Of a stretch of 64,000 bases of DNA, positions 10,644 to 23,765 are shown one piece after another (within the stretch, counting starts at the first letter, position 1; every line of letters starts with the position of its first letter). Origin of the DNA: Mycteria americana. Its lineage: Eukaryota > Chordata > Aves > Ciconiiformes > Ciconiidae. The notes under the pieces are model-generated. The model had not been told where the DNA came from, searched no databases, and worked only from the letters and a program-made list of their open reading frames with translations. Location: the NCBI RefSeq assembly GCF_035582795.1, contig NC_134365.1:126457577-126521576 (forward strand). The letters run 5' to 3'. The position numbers were made by a program, and so were the translations under genes.

Positions 10644-13600
10644 CTGATAAACTTGATAATTCAAGTAAAGATGTTTGATAGGGCCCTTCAAATTTCCAGG
10701 CCAGCTTCTGATCTGTTTGTGGAGGTTTATTGTATCCTTTGGTCCTAATCCCTGTCCCATCCCTGTGACAGCCTGAAAATTACCGTCTCCCTGCTGCAAA
10801 CTGAACTCCTCTTTCAGTATCCCAGAGGACCACGGGAACCTTCTTTAAGACGTCAGCGGGTGCAAAATAAAACCCTTTAAAGTGGGAAGGCAGCACTTAA
10901 TCTACACATAATAGGAAGAGTTCAGTTGACTTTATCAAGTCTTATTTGCTGGGCCTTGTCCTTTAGCTAGTCAATATTTATGAATAAGCCTGTGTCTTTC
11001 TCAAACTTTACATAAAGATTTTCCAAACCATTTAAGACTCATGGGTCTTAAACCTATGATACATTTTCTTCACAGGTTTTCTAGAATTTTGTGGAATGTG
11101 CTACAGCACACACTGACATCAGGTAAGGCAAAATATTCCCCTGCTAGCACCAGGTGGGCAGGCTCTGAATCTAAAGGTGCTAACAGATACGTAAGCCATT
11201 TAGCCATGGATAAAGTACATACCACGCAGGATCCAGAATCTTGAAAAAGGTCATCTTTCATGATGAAGGTTTCTTCATGGCTTTCTAGTATCTCAGCTTC
11301 AAAAATGCAACCATGAAAAAGGAAAAATTAAGTTGAAAGTAGGGTTTTCATATAGTTCATTGAAACTACTTTTCTGGTTTTGTTAGATTGAAAGTCCTGT
11401 ATGCTGCACAGAACACAGTCAACTGCACAGTGTATACACTATGTATTATTGCATACACTAACATTATATAGCATGCAATATATGCTGTATAAGTAATTCT
11501 ATTTTATATTTGTCACTGTAATATGTATTTATTGTACACTTAAAATAATATTAGTTATTTGTGTTTTCTACACATCTAGAAGCAGGAAAAAAGTACAGTA
11601 AGATGATAAATTGCTGATAATGAATGCCATTGAGGTAAACAGCTAGACATCTCCTTAAAACAATCTTCAAATTATCTAAGTATTGTAAGGGAGGAGGAGA
11701 ACATGCAGCAAAAACAATGATAGATTTGAGGAAGTGGAGAATAAATAATTTCTTATCTAAGGGTGAGAAAACCTACGGAAACCTGAATGAGCTCTAGAAA
11801 TCATTCTAGCAATATCACTGGGAGAAAATATTAAGAACAAGAAACAAATTTGGCAGGGGATGTGTAACAACATGTTTTATTCAAACAACAGCTACTACTG
11901 GAAAAAATGCTCAAGCTTTTGTGCACACAAACCATACTTCAAAAGCAGCCTAATGACTAGTATTACAGGCAGCATTACAAGTTCTTGGAGAAATACTATG
12001 AAGGAAGAACGGAATATCACAGGTTCAGCCATTTGTGGCAGTGTAGCTGAAGTTGGACATCTGAAGTGTGTAAGCAAGCCCCTTACATTTTTTCACTGAT
12101 TACAGGAATTTCATATCATGCAGCTGTGACACCCATCCAGAAAATATCTCCCCTAATTAACTTGTGTATATCTTTACACGTTATATGGGCTGATAGACAG
12201 AGGAAAAGCAAATTGACAATGAATCAATCTCTTTCACCAGTCACTTACCATGGCCCAGTGAGTTACGGTGCATATCTGCAAGCGTGGGTGTACCTGATGG
12301 GGTCTGTGATGGAGATGGTGCTCCTGGCCAGTCCTGCTTCACACTCCAGCAGTCCCACTTGCCTGCAGCCCCACACAAGCTGTGTAAACTCTCCACCCCT
12401 GTGCCCGAGTGCTTGCTCAGTAAAGTCAATTATCTGAATCATTCTGTTTCCTTACCTCCTGCTTATGCCTCCTGAAAGCAGTCACGGAGGAGGCACACAA
12501 TAGTTCTTTACAAATTTTGGGCAGAAACTGAAGAGGAATATGTTCTCTCTCTCTCACAGGCACAGATACTCCTCTTCCTTACTCACGTGGCTCTCCTGAG
12601 AAAGAGAAATTAAGACCCCCTTCATAACTCTCCCTAATTTTGGTTGTTTGCAACTGAAATTGAGTCAAATACACAAAATCCATGCACATTGCAAAACTGA
12701 AGCCAGCTGCCTCATCTCAGTCCCAGCTACCTGTGTGCTGCCATTGAATACTCAGCAGGCTACCCAGAAATCCTGGGAGAAGAGGGCAACGTCTGAAGCA
12801 CCGTGTTGTGTACCAGGAGCACTCTCTATTCAAAATAACCCAAGAAAACTATCTTATTGCTGCTTAGAAATCAAAGAAGAACTTGCAGAGGTAGGGCTCC
12901 TTAAGCTGATGTAAATCCCCATGGTGTTTCCATAGCAAGAAAGGTATTTCCCTGTTTGTCAGAAGGCACTGCTTACTGGTATTAGAAAGCAGCAAAACTA
13001 ATCAAGAGTGTCCTCATTCTAGCACCTTGACCAAAAAAAAAGAATAAATAAATAAGCACCCAGCTCAAGCATCTGCTCCGCTCTTTCAAGGACATTCATT
13101 CACACGAGACTCCCCATCTTGAGCTCCTCTTTGCAGCTCCTTTTCCCTTCCTCTCTCCCCACCTTTGGAACAGGAGGAAACTTTCTCACTCAGAAAAGCC
13201 CGGCCTCACAGCAATTTTAAACCAGCAGATGCAGACACCAGCTCCTGGTCTAGGAGAGCAGAAAGCCTCGCTCCCCAGTGCCCTACGTTCCCCTGAACAC
13301 TTCTCACAAGGACGAGAAGCAGCCTTTCCTTTGAACAGGATATTCAGGAAGTTGGGAGGTTTTTTTCCATCTGGGGACTTACAGTATCTCTGCACAAATC
13401 TGCTTGGAGGCTGAAGTCCAACTGTTTATGCTGAAGCCCAACCCTCCTTTGCAGGGGCTCTTTCATGAGAGCTTTCATCCATCTGGGAGGGCAGGAAGAG
13501 GCATTTTCTCTGCAGCTGCTCCCCATGAATCAGCTGGCAGCCGCATTGCCCATATTCTTCCTCCAGGACTTTTAGGACGTGGCATCCACAACACTGTGAG

Positions 13601-14639
13601 TTTCTAATCACTCAGAGAAACCTGAAGCTTTGTTCCTAGTCAGCAGCCTGTCCCCTGGCAGAAAGAAGCTGGGTTTCTGCACTTTTGTTACATATTTAGT
13701 GTCGGTCACTGCTTGTAATTCCTTAGTCCCAGTGCTCAGACTTTGGTCCTCCACAATGTCTCGCTTTTCTCACACTTCGCTGGCCTTCTGTGTTTCACAT
13801 TAGGCAATCAGCAGGATGACAAATATGACAGCAGTCTCCAGTTCAGCCTCCTGAGTGTTCTCAGCCAATATGCCAAAAATTTAATGGCTTTTCTTTTTTT
13901 GTTTTTAATAACGTTATCTGGATGGTGGCTATAGGCATCTGTTGAGCTTGCCATATGCTCCACATTTCCATATAGAAAGATGATGACGCCAATAAAATAA
14001 TTATTTGAATAGCACTTTATGGTTTAAAAGGAGTGATTTGATATGCATGTACGTAAATCCAGACCTGGAGATATTATATCCAATTAAAGCATCCTGCACT
14101 TGGGCATGCATTACAGTTAGCACACAGGAGCAGTAGATTTATTTGTATTTTCAGTCTGGTCATAAAATTGAATCACTGTTTGCCTCCAGCTTAACCCCCT
14201 TACAGCTGAGTGGCTGGAGCAAAACTACAGATGAATCTAATAGACTAAATCTCTTCTTTGAAGAGACTGTACATGTCCCAGCTAAACTAGATAGGGCAAT
14301 TTTCTGTCTCTTACGTTTTTCTGTTTTGTAGTACCATGCACTGCTGAGTGTCTCAGGGACATCAGAGCACTGGTACCCTTGTGCCTGCCTCGTAAGACTA
14401 CAGATATAAATACTGGTCCCTACCTAAGGTCTCTGGGGCAAGGAGTATCTCTTTGGCCCATGCTATCATTGTGACTAGCACAGCAAAGCTTGACCCAGGA
14501 CTCTCAAGCAATGTCATGGTGTAAGCTGGATACACCACTGTGGAAGAAATACACCACTAACTTTTCAAACAGTACTGGCTGTTTCTACAATTTTAAAATC
14601 TACAATTCATAAAAACTCTAATATGTAGCCACAACAATG

Positions 14640-14945
14640 TCTCTGCCTGGCAGGCCCTGCCCAAAGGACTGACTTTCCAGGTTGACCTTGGACTTCCCTT
14701 GTCTTTGTGGACCTGCCTGGCATCCACAGGATCTGACCTGCGGATTGACTTCATGGCTTGACCTTGGACCTGCCCCATCACCGTGAGCTTGCATGGTGAT
14801 CTGGAAACTTGGTTGAGCCTGCCTGTGATCTCATGGCCTCCTCTGCTCCTTGCTGGGGGTGGTGGGGTGGGCCCTGGCTGGTGACACCCTGCGGGCCCCT
14901 GTGGAGACCCCTGTGGCGTGGCTCTCTGCTCCCAGGGAGCTGCTG
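14640..14945 (-). repeat. Unclassified interspersed repeat, family A, copy 2 (inverted)
   Basis: Read on the minus strand this segment follows the same block order as 4480-4770: a 'gcagagagccac' block, 'caaccaagtttccagatcac', 'caaggtcaagccatgaagtc', 'aatccgcaggtcagatc', and 'gccaggcaggtcc', ending with 'gccaggcagagac'. It is GC-richer than its surroundings and carries an open minus frame at 14593-14958 (121 codons) rich in Pro, Gly and Arg, which I regard as a by-product of composition. There are imperfect internal repeats of a 'ggtccaaggtcaa' block. The similarity to copy 1 is good evidence of a dispersed family. Its class (LTR, SINE or other) cannot be told from two partial copies. Confidence 0.6.
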
Positions 14946-17124
14946 GCCCTTGCTGCACACTAACATCACCACTTTCTGAAGCAGAGCTCCAGTATTTCCT
15001 TAGCTAGTAAAAAAAGCAGAATTGCTTTTGGGGTTGAATGAAGTCAAGCAGAAGCTTTAACTAAGGAGAGTGAAAAAAAGCCACAAACTGAAACTAAAAA
15101 GGGGAACACTGCCAAGCATGGAGGTCATCTACAAGCTTCCCAGAGCATTGACTGTCATAGCAGATGACCTCACCCCCTTAACAACAAGTGTCCAAGTCAG
15201 ACTTCTTCATCAAAAATGGAAAATATTTGTTGCTTGGTACTTGCACCCTTTCCGGGATCTCCCTGGCTCTGAAACTGGGCAGCACTTAAATGAATAAGGC
15301 AGCAATGCTAGAGAATGGGAGCCCCTTGGTGCATGTCTTAATCCCATTAGTCAGAATGATGAAATCTGTAGCTGAACTGCGGCAGGATTTTAACTGAATA
15401 AAGATTTAGTTTGTTTTGGTTTTCCCATGTTACCATTGTGTAATCCCCTGTAGTGTCTGCAGAATGATTTGAGGTCTGTTGTTTCCTCTCCAGCATTTGG
15501 GGCTGGAGGCCAGGAGTTACATTAATGAAAAATGTAGCTCAGATCATCAGTCATGAAAAGTCCTTGCCACTTGATGCTTCCTGTGATCTCTGAAATAAAA
15601 TAGTTACGGCTGCATTTCAGCCACCCCTAGTGTCCATAGCAGGGGAAAAGTTAAATTTTAGGAGAAAACTCAGTTTTCACGTCTTAAAAAGGTAATTCTG
15701 GGAACCAGTAACAGGTTCCCTTTCCTTCAGTGCCTAGAGTCAGGAGGCTAGGTTTTCAGACCATTTCCTTCCGATGTCCTAAATAAAGTGGGTCATGCTA
15801 GGGTTGTGTCCAGATGAGTGATTCATTGACCTTACTGACCCAGCCCTGCGATCAGGCCCATGCTGTGCAGTACAACAGTGGTGGCTTGGAACTGTTCCTG
15901 CAGAAGGGGAAAGAAAAACAAAGCATCTATTTCACTGCTAGTTGTGTCAACTCAACTCATACTGGAAACGTGCCCATCCTGTACCAAAATCACTGTCAGA
16001 AGGGCACTGACTGACACATTCAATGGCAACTGTGGAAGAAGTGGATGCACAAGAATAGTTAGTTCATGTGATGGTTTACCATTTAGCCACTTGGCCAACT
16101 GATGGTACAGCTCAGAGGACTTCCTTCTTGATGCATCTTTGCTGCTTTCCCAAAAGGCAAAGGACAGGGTGTGTAGTCTCTGCTTACTGAAGTCGATGGC
16201 AGAGCTCCTGGCTCCTGTTCACTGGGTCTCTGAAGAAGGAAGAAATTCCTGTGTGGAGCACTAGAGGCATAACATGGGGGTAAAACAGGTATGTGGTAGC
16301 CACACAGAAAGTGAAAATAGGACTTGCCAATGATGCATGGGAAATGAATGACAGCCTGTGCCCCCCACGCAGATATCCTTGGGGCCCTCTGAACATCCAC
16401 CCAGCAAACAAACAGCACAGCTCCCTTCCTGCTTGTGCCCCTGCTTTCCCAGCTGTGGAGAAGGACGTGACCCCAAGGAGAAGGACCCATGTTCATCTTG
16501 GGAACTTGCAGTGATATGGTGTTGGGTTGGAGCCAGGGGAGCTGCCAGAACAGGGCACAGTGGTGCTCCCAGTGCCCCAGGTTAGAGAATACAGGGCTAG
16601 ACAGGCACTGGGAAAAGCTGACATACAGACATTAAATGGAGGAGGATTTGATCGAGTATTGCCCTTTTAAACTGAGGAAGCTTTGCAGGATTATCAATCA
16701 GATATATCGTAACAGAGCACGGGCAGACCTATAGGGATATTTAGCTATTGACTGGTTGGTTGTCGCATTCACATGAGTAACTAGGACTCCGTTTGCTGCT
16801 AATAATATGAAAGGTTACATGGAGAAATACACTAACTTCAAGTTGTTGGTTAATCTGGAGACTTGCTGTCTAGTCAATGCATTGATTTGCATGTAAGTTG
16901 CTCATAGTTTTGTGTCCTTATTAGAGATGCAGTGTTTAGGAGAGAAATATCAATATTTTCACTAAATATTGTAAGTTAAGTTATTGTGCACTGCATTCAT
17001 TTTTATCTTTTCTTAGTATGTTGAATTTAAAATTGCTCAGTACTTGAGGTTATGAGGTGGGCATTTTTACATATTTTTGGTTCTGTATTAAGGCATGGCT
17101 CAGTTTTATAACGCTTAACTTCCG

Positions 17125-17215
17125 AAGGTACCACAGCCTCACAAATCCCATTGGCTTCAAAGGCATTTATGAGTTCTCAGCACCTCTGAAAATCTGGTCA
17201 TCCTGAATGTCTGTA
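17125..17215. repeat. Probable ancient amniote interspersed repeat remnant
   Basis: The wording 'aaatcccattggcttcaaag' followed by 'gagttctcagcacctctgaa' and 'aatctggtc' is close to a motif that recurs across reptile, bird and other amniote genomes (case for an old, immobile SINE or LINE tail). Only about 80 bp are preserved. The family name is not assigned. Confidence 0.4.
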
Positions 17216-20200
17216 ATCACATTTTAATCAGCTGTTTAGGCCTTTATGGTCAGTGCACACACCACCTTATCCAGCTCCCAGAGGAACCACCTACGGATGT
17301 CTCCTGACTCCCGACTTCTGAGGCAAGAAGGGATTATAATGAGATTGCCTACCCTCCCTCTTTCCTCCTAGTATTTCAGTGTTTTGCAGAAAAGGGAAAA
17401 GATCTTCAATGCTAAGTTTTCCTGAAGGCCCTGCTGCCAAAGAAGATGCATTTTTTTTCTCTGGGATAGGATAAGCTCGCCTCTCTGGTTCCTCACTTGT
17501 GCTTCCAGGCGCGCAGTAACCATCTGCCTGAATGCAGCCCTACAGCAGCAAAAACCGTAGAACGCATATAGGAAATGCAGCAAAGCCTCCCAGAGAAGGG
17601 ATGTTGTGGGATGTGTGGTAATGTCAAAGCTCCTTGCAAGGGGGATGCAGCTCTCAAGTTCCCTGACGTGGCCTTGTGGGACCTGCTCTGTCCAGACCTC
17701 ACTTCAGGCCAAGGTATGCAACCCAGCTGTGAGTACCTCTTACGTGGTCTCCTCTGTCCTGTTATGCAAAATGTCTGAGTCTCTCCCAGCAGGTACAGAG
17801 GAGCGCTACCCTCGGTTCTCACACTCCTCTCAAACTCTAGCACGGTCAACAAGACAGCACCTGGAGAACTTGATGCTCCACAGGTATGCAGTGGTAGGAA
17901 ACACAGTAAGAAGCCTTCTTCCTTGGCACAGTCTGTCATGGTAGCCAATCCAATTTGTCCCCCCTGTGTTATCATGGGTATAAAATCCCCGTCTCAAGCT
18001 CTCATTTATAAACCCAGGTTCAGATTTCCACAAACTGGCCCATTCTTTGCTTCCCCAGGCAGGGTGCATTTCTCAAGAGTTGAAAACATTTTATGAAAAT
18101 ATCTTTACCAACCTTGTTTAGTAGACATTGACATGGATCTATGCTCTACTTACTTCAACCAGTTTTTACCAGAGAATGATGTACAGTATTTCTAAATTGC
18201 CCATAACACACTAGATGATGAAACAGCAAGCTAGAGGAGGAAAAATAGAGAGATCCGATAGCTGACATCCAAGTAATTCTGCCACATGTGCACTAGGCAC
18301 AGCTGTGGTTAGATATGGCAAAAGCTGATCTACAAGATGACCAGGCACTCCTCTGGGGAAGGGCGAGACTGGCTTTTTAATATTTCTGCCAATACCCAGG
18401 TTCAACAATACAATTAAAATGTTCAAAGAACAGAAGTTAAGCCACAGCTGGTTTATAAAGTGGTTTGGTGCGCTTCTGCACTAGGATCAACTTCTTGAAA
18501 ATAACTCCAGCTGCGGCTCTGGACTGTAGCCCCTCGCCTGGCTGGGAAAGGCACTTCCCCTCAAAAGCACCGTGCTGCTTGGGCTGCAGGCAGACAGCAC
18601 ACCCGGGAGCCTCCTGGGCACACAACTGTGAAGCTGCTGGAGAAGATTGGTTTGAAAGACTTGCTTCATCGAGATTGACCTAGAAAATTAGGTAAATCAT
18701 GTAAAGCAGTTGTTTGCCCAGCTAAGTATCCTTTTGATGTCCCTGTTATCAGTTTGCTCTGTGCAAGGCATGTCTGCACTTGCATTCACTCAAGGAGGGA
18801 GAAAGCAGACATTCATTAAAAAATAACTTAGACTCACTTTAAATTCAACTCGCAGTTCCAGAGTGAAGTCCTGAGCTGGAAATACAGAATCAGCATTTGT
18901 GACACAAAATCAAGGAGATTTATTTACCATGAGGAGTAGAGATGATGCTATACTCTCGCTTCTTCCCTGTGTCTATCAATCTTGAATTGTCTGAGACTCC
19001 CCAGTCCAGTAACTGATCAAGCTCAGAAGTGGCTCATTTTTCTGTAGGCCTATAGCTATATATATAGTAGCATTCTCAATATCACATGAGGATTTTTTTA
19101 AGCAGCATTTGAAGAAATTCATGAGTCACTAGATGACTCCCTTTGAACAATGAGAGGTTTATTCACCAGTAATGTAAAAATGTGGCCAAAGCTCATAAAA
19201 TACACTCCACAGAAATTATCTGAAAAGGCAATAAAACACCTCTGCAATACATTTCCTTGATTGTCTTTGTGTTTACATGCTTCAAAACGAAGGAGTCTTT
19301 TTTCATGCAGGTTACATTATTTTGGTCTCCATGTCTGATGGGCCTCTTAACTGACAGACCTTGAGCTTTGTGGGTTTGGTTCAACCCTTTACAGAGAGAG
19401 AGGGGTTGACATGATGGCTGATCTGGGCTTGGACTCCCAACTACCACCATACTTCATGGTGTGGTGGAGTCAAAGTTTTGCAAGTCCATCTCTAGTAAGC
19501 AGTTATTAATGTTTGCTGGCACACTGCATTTTTTAGCTTAGTCATGTTTGTTTTCGTACTATGCTCCCCTCCCCCCAGATTCCCAAACTTGGTCTGCTGT
19601 TATATCTGCTAAAAAATTCATCCAGTGCATATAATTCTCTCCGAAGTCATGGAGACCACAAGCAGGAGTTGTGCTGCAACCATTAAAGGGGTAACAGGGC
19701 ACTGTTATCACTGTTGCCATTGTGGCAGCAAGGACAAGCCATGGTTTAGAGATTTCACAATTTTGCAATGATGTCAGACAGACAGATTACTGTGTAAAAT
19801 ATTCCACAAAATCCTGAAAGGAACTTGAAGTCAGACTCAGTTCAAATTTTAACTAGATGAGCCAGCTGGAAAAATCAAAGACGATAAAAAAGGGAAGGGG
19901 GGGGGGGGAACGGGACACGGAACACCAGCATATTTCCTCCTGAATTGTGTCAGTTTGCTTTCTGGCAGACACAAGTTGAGTTTATTATTACATTTTATAA
20001 TACCCCCAAGCTCTGGGACATTTCTCTTTGCTATTTCTCTGCATTTATCATCACACTATTAGCTGAGCCTCCCCAATAGCCTGTGTCTGGAAGCCAGCTG
20101 GCTCTACTCCTGAGAGAAGCCCCCATCCCTCACATCTCCAGGCACTCCCAAGCCACTGCAATCTTTCTTAACATGCCTTTTTTTCCCCATTAGTATCATC

Positions 20201-20289
20201 CAGATATCACATTTGTTGGTCTGAGCAAACATCCTCTCCAGGATGAGGAGGCTGGGAACAGAAGGATAAAGGACAAGACTCTGGCCTCT

Positions 20290-20345
20290 TTGAAGCCCAT
20301 GGGAATGCTGCCATTGACTTCAGTCTGGCCAGGATTTTAGCCAGA
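20290..20345. repeat. Probable ancient amniote repeat remnant
   Basis: The phrase 'atgctgccattgacttcagt' followed by 'ctggccaggattt' resembles the 'ccattgacttcaatgg' core found in old dispersed amniote repeats. It is very short and diverged. Confidence 0.35.
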
Positions 20346-22084
20346 TCTTTCCTCCAAACCCAGCATTTGTGTCACATCTTTAACATGGACGTTACAGACA
20401 AGGATCAAAAGGAGAAAGATGCTGTTCCCTCAGCAGTGGTCCCTTCTCAAGCAAACAATTGCTATGCCAAGACATAGCTATGACAGGAGAGAAATTCCTA
20501 TTCAACCAAGGTTGTTATCAAGGGAGGCCCCTGACCCCAGAGCTGAGTAAAGCACAGCTCAGCAAAGCAGAGTTAGCAGTGCTCGTCGGTGGTACAGCCA
20601 CCAGGAGTTATTTCAGAGCCTGGGACAAGCACAGTACTGCAGTCCTCCCTCACCCTGGCAGCCTCCAGCCAACGCCGCACACCACCCCAGCCCCACTCCT
20701 CGCAGGGCAGCCCTGACCCCGTGGCTGCGGCTCTGAGGGGTCACAGTGGGAGAGAACATCTATAGGTCCCAGGTGCAGCTAACCACCATCTTCTTGATAG
20801 CCCTTACCATGAAGGTACAAACCTTTGTCGCACAGCAGAGATTATCATCTTGGACATAGCCACTGAATGGCACAAACCGCTCCAAGGGCTTCTAACTACT
20901 GAGCACCCACACAGCAATCCAGAAAGCAACTCTGGGAAACCAGAGACGTCAGCCACTCTGCTACAACTGGGAGATTTTGAGTTAGCTTCCAAACCTCCAG
21001 CCCATCTTCAGCTTCAGTCTGATGCACTCCTTTCACCAGCAAGCTTTTGAATGTTTCCGCAAAGCAAAGCCATGAGCCAGCGAACCAAACCAGTCAAGTG
21101 CATTAACTGAGCAGCAACAACCGCCACTAGAGAATGTGTAGGTGTTAAACAACAAACACCACTAAATCCACAAATAGTTTTTATCCTATTTGCTGTATCT
21201 CATACACACAAAGAAGTGTCTGCTTATTTGTTGCCTGGCTTAGCTTCTGCTTGATTTTGTCTTCATAAAGGATTAAAAACAAATTCTCAGCTTTAGCTCG
21301 CTAAAAGCAAGAGTCGATATCTTCATTAATCACCATTCACAGCCTGCTCCGCCTTTGATCACAGCCACAAGACTCAGAAGATTCACTACAACACACCTGC
21401 TAATGACATCGCATTTCAGATTAACAATCTGGTGCAAAGAAAAATCTACCTCAGATTAAATGCTGTTCTCAAGTTACACAACATACTGGATCTGGTATTT
21501 TCAGGTTCACGTGATATTGAAAACAAATATTTTTCTTTGTCAAGTTTGGTTGTTAAACTATTTTCTGATCAGTATGGTTTCAATCTTATTGATATGGTTA
21601 TGGAGGCTTTCTCTTCACATCTCCTGTCAGTGTCTTTGCAGTTTGGAGCTAAGTCTCTTCCAAGAACCGGTAGTCCAGCTCCACCTCCTCCAAAGTCCCC
21701 TGGTCACCATACAACACAGTCTCTGGCTATAGCACCTCTCTGGTGCTAGCATTACAGATGGCCAGACATTTTCCCTACAACATTTTTCCCATTAATCTTA
21801 CGATGAAGGATGACCTCCTGCAGAGTACTCAATTTGACTTGACTGCTCTTCTGCAAACAACGGGGGTTTCTGTGAATAGGCAGGAAAAAGAAAGGGAAAA
21901 GAGAATGACTGCCACTGTCTCCTCTAACACCAGAGAGGGCACCAAGTGAAACTTGCAGGTAGCATGTTCGTATAGAAAACCAGAGCTGGTAGTTCACAGA
22001 ATTAAGCTCTGGAGTCCTTTTTTATGGGACATTGAGGGTGCCTAAAACTTACATGAGCTTTACAAAAAGGGATTAGATATATTC

Positions 22085-22104
22085 GGGGGGGGGGGGGGAG
22101 GGGG
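22085..22104. repeat. Poly-G tract
   Basis: Fourteen G, one A, then five G. Such a run is length-unstable and could fold as a G-quadruplex or be a site of sequencing error. Confidence 0.95.
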
Positions 22105-22599
22105 AACCCATGAAGAAATGTTAAACAAGCTGTTCTTTTCATCATGTGCACGGCTACCCTGAGTATGCCAATTTTAAGAAAAAGAATAGAAGCCTATCTA
22201 ACAGCAAGTTATCCTTCCTACGAATCTGAGCAGGTATTAGAGAAAAAATACCCAGAATGTATCCCCATTTTAACAGTATTTCATGTAGGTCTATGCAAGA
22301 GGTAAAAAAAGAATGGCATCTGCATGATTAAATATATTTGCTGTAGGGATAGTTTAAGAGGCTATTGCTAGCATTAGTTTCTTGCATTTTTATAACCTCT
22401 CACTCTGATCATTTTAATTGTCCTTTTATTATATTTGGTCAATAATTTTTACATTCACCTTTAATTATATTTTTTTATTGCACAAGACTGGGATCAAATT
22501 TAGATGAACTGCTTTAAATGGGAGGGATGATAAATCCTGGCATATGGCTGGAACATTAAAGTGAACACTGTTCCTTTAACGTAGAAAGCTCCTGCCTGG

Positions 22600-22870
22600 A
22601 AAGTCTATAAAATGCCGAGAAAGCCCCTTCTCAAGACAATCAGTCTGTGAGTGCTTGTTGGAGTCAGCAGTAAAGAGAAAGATCAGGAGCTAACGAACAA
22701 CCGGCCACATCACCAAGTGCTTCAGCCGCTTCACCCTGACTGCCCGGGCTTTCCACATTTTGCCCTATTCCTTTTAGGGAAAAGCAAAACCCAAGATGAA
22801 TTCCAGTCTTTTTAACCAGACGGATGGTAAAACTCCTTCAAATACGAGTTTTGCTTTTGCGGTATGCTGA
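22600..22870 (+). promoter_or_regulatory. Candidate TATA promoter with a short exon-like open frame
   Basis: A good TATA box, tataaaa, lies at 22606-22612. About 30-36 bp downstream is an initiator-like tcagtct (A at 22642). After about 155 bases an ATG at 22796 in fair context (ccaagATGa) opens a frame of 24 codons ending at 22870. The first 22 residues contain three N-glycosylation sequons: N-S-S at residues 2-4, N-Q-T at 7-9 and N-T-S at 16-18. Right after them comes gcg|gtatgc, a moderate splice-donor match at 22861/22862; a second possible donor gatg|gtaaaa lies at 22825/22826. Sequon-rich short N-termini are common in G-protein-coupled receptors and other surface proteins, but I do not recognise the peptide and see no continuation exon. 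The parts are visible; that they form a first exon is inference. Confidence 0.3.
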
Positions 22871-23394
22871 TAAAGATGTGCTGCCTGTATCCAGTGACGT
22901 TCCCCTCCAGCCGGCAACCTTCCCCTTCAGAGTGGGATGCCCGGGAGGGGAAAGCCCCGTGCCTCACTACCCGTCACGCAGCATCCCTCGGACCCAGGGC
23001 AACACTCACGTTAGAGGGAGGCACAAATCATCAGCCAAAATTCAGAAGTGCTTCCTAATCAATGTTAGAAGAGGTTGCTCACGCCTTAGTTTTAACACAG
23101 GCATTTCTTCACCTCTTTTTTGGGCCAACCCAGTTGCTCTGTCTCGCATAAGCAGCCCCCATTGCACATGAGTCTTTCTCCATGAACAAGGTTCATTGAG
23201 CTCCAGCCCTTTGTCTGCAAGCTGTGAAGGCTCACCTCCCCAGGAGACAAAAGCCAGCCTCACCCCTCACGGCGCGGCGGCAGGGTGAAGTGTCCTTGCC
23301 TGCGTACAGTTGCTAACCCAGCATCACACGTGGCCTGCAGAGATCTGACGCTTTGCAGCACGCTGGATGTACACTGCAACAATTTCACAGTACC

Positions 23395-23765
23395 AAGAGC
23401 TCTTAAAAGTTTCATGACCAGTTCGGAGTCTTATTAATTAAACATGCTCCATGTTATTACAGCTCTTGTATCAATTAAGCACTGAATTAGTGCCCTGCTA
23501 TACAGAGTGACAATGCAGTTGTCCTTTGGATCTTACATCGGTGTTTTGACTTATTAGTTTGGTTGTTTAATCCAGATTTTCAAACATGTAATTAATAAAA
23601 ACTGAAGGCTTCCATTATGTAGTCATAGCACTGGCCGTACTTATTAATTCAATCACTTCTCATGGGCTTGTACTAATTATATCACTTCGGTTTTATTTAA
23701 ATGCCTTTGAAACCTTTTTATTCAGAAAAAAGCCAAACAAAAGAAGAACTTTATATTCAGCTCAG
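23395..23765. promoter_or_regulatory. AT-rich block with several homeodomain-type cores; candidate conserved element
   Basis: The block holds TAATT-type cores at 23434-23441 (ttaattaa), 23589-23596 (taattaat), 23643-23649 (attaatt) and 23674-23680 (taattat) within 250 bp, with no simple repeat or transposon signature. Dense homeodomain sites in unique AT-rich sequence are typical of conserved developmental enhancers in vertebrate gene deserts. Conservation cannot be judged from one sequence, and AT-rich DNA yields such cores by chance, so this is a weak call. Confidence 0.25.

Larger units (their letters stand above)
8991..14639. other. No gene recognised; unique sequence with small repeats
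   Basis: I recognise no gene. Frames reach at most 123 codons (12066-12437) and match nothing known to me. A 13-base T run lies at 10121-10133. An AT-rich block at 11430-11560 contains the perfect 12-bp palindrome agtgtatacact at 11429-11440. A faint old amniote repeat motif ('ggtgtaaatcagggtagatc') sits near 9943-9962. Two tandem repeats are listed separately. Confidence 0.55.
14946..22599. other. No gene recognised; two faint ancient repeats and two G runs
   Basis: I recognise no gene. The longest frame is 17493-17975 on the minus strand (160 codons) with no recognisable domain. A run of 12 G lies at 19897-19908 and one of 14 G at 22085-22098, followed by A and five more G. Two short matches to old amniote repeats, at about 17125-17215 and 20290-20345, are listed separately. 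Confidence 0.55.

Noticed and set aside
11429..11500. AT-rich palindromic block considered as a replication origin or matrix attachment site
   Set aside because: AT-richness and one 12-bp palindrome are not specific evidence in vertebrate DNA.
22563..22573. gaacactgttc, a steroid-receptor-like palindrome upstream of the promoter candidate
   Set aside because: The half-sites are separated by one base, not the three required for a glucocorticoid-type response element.
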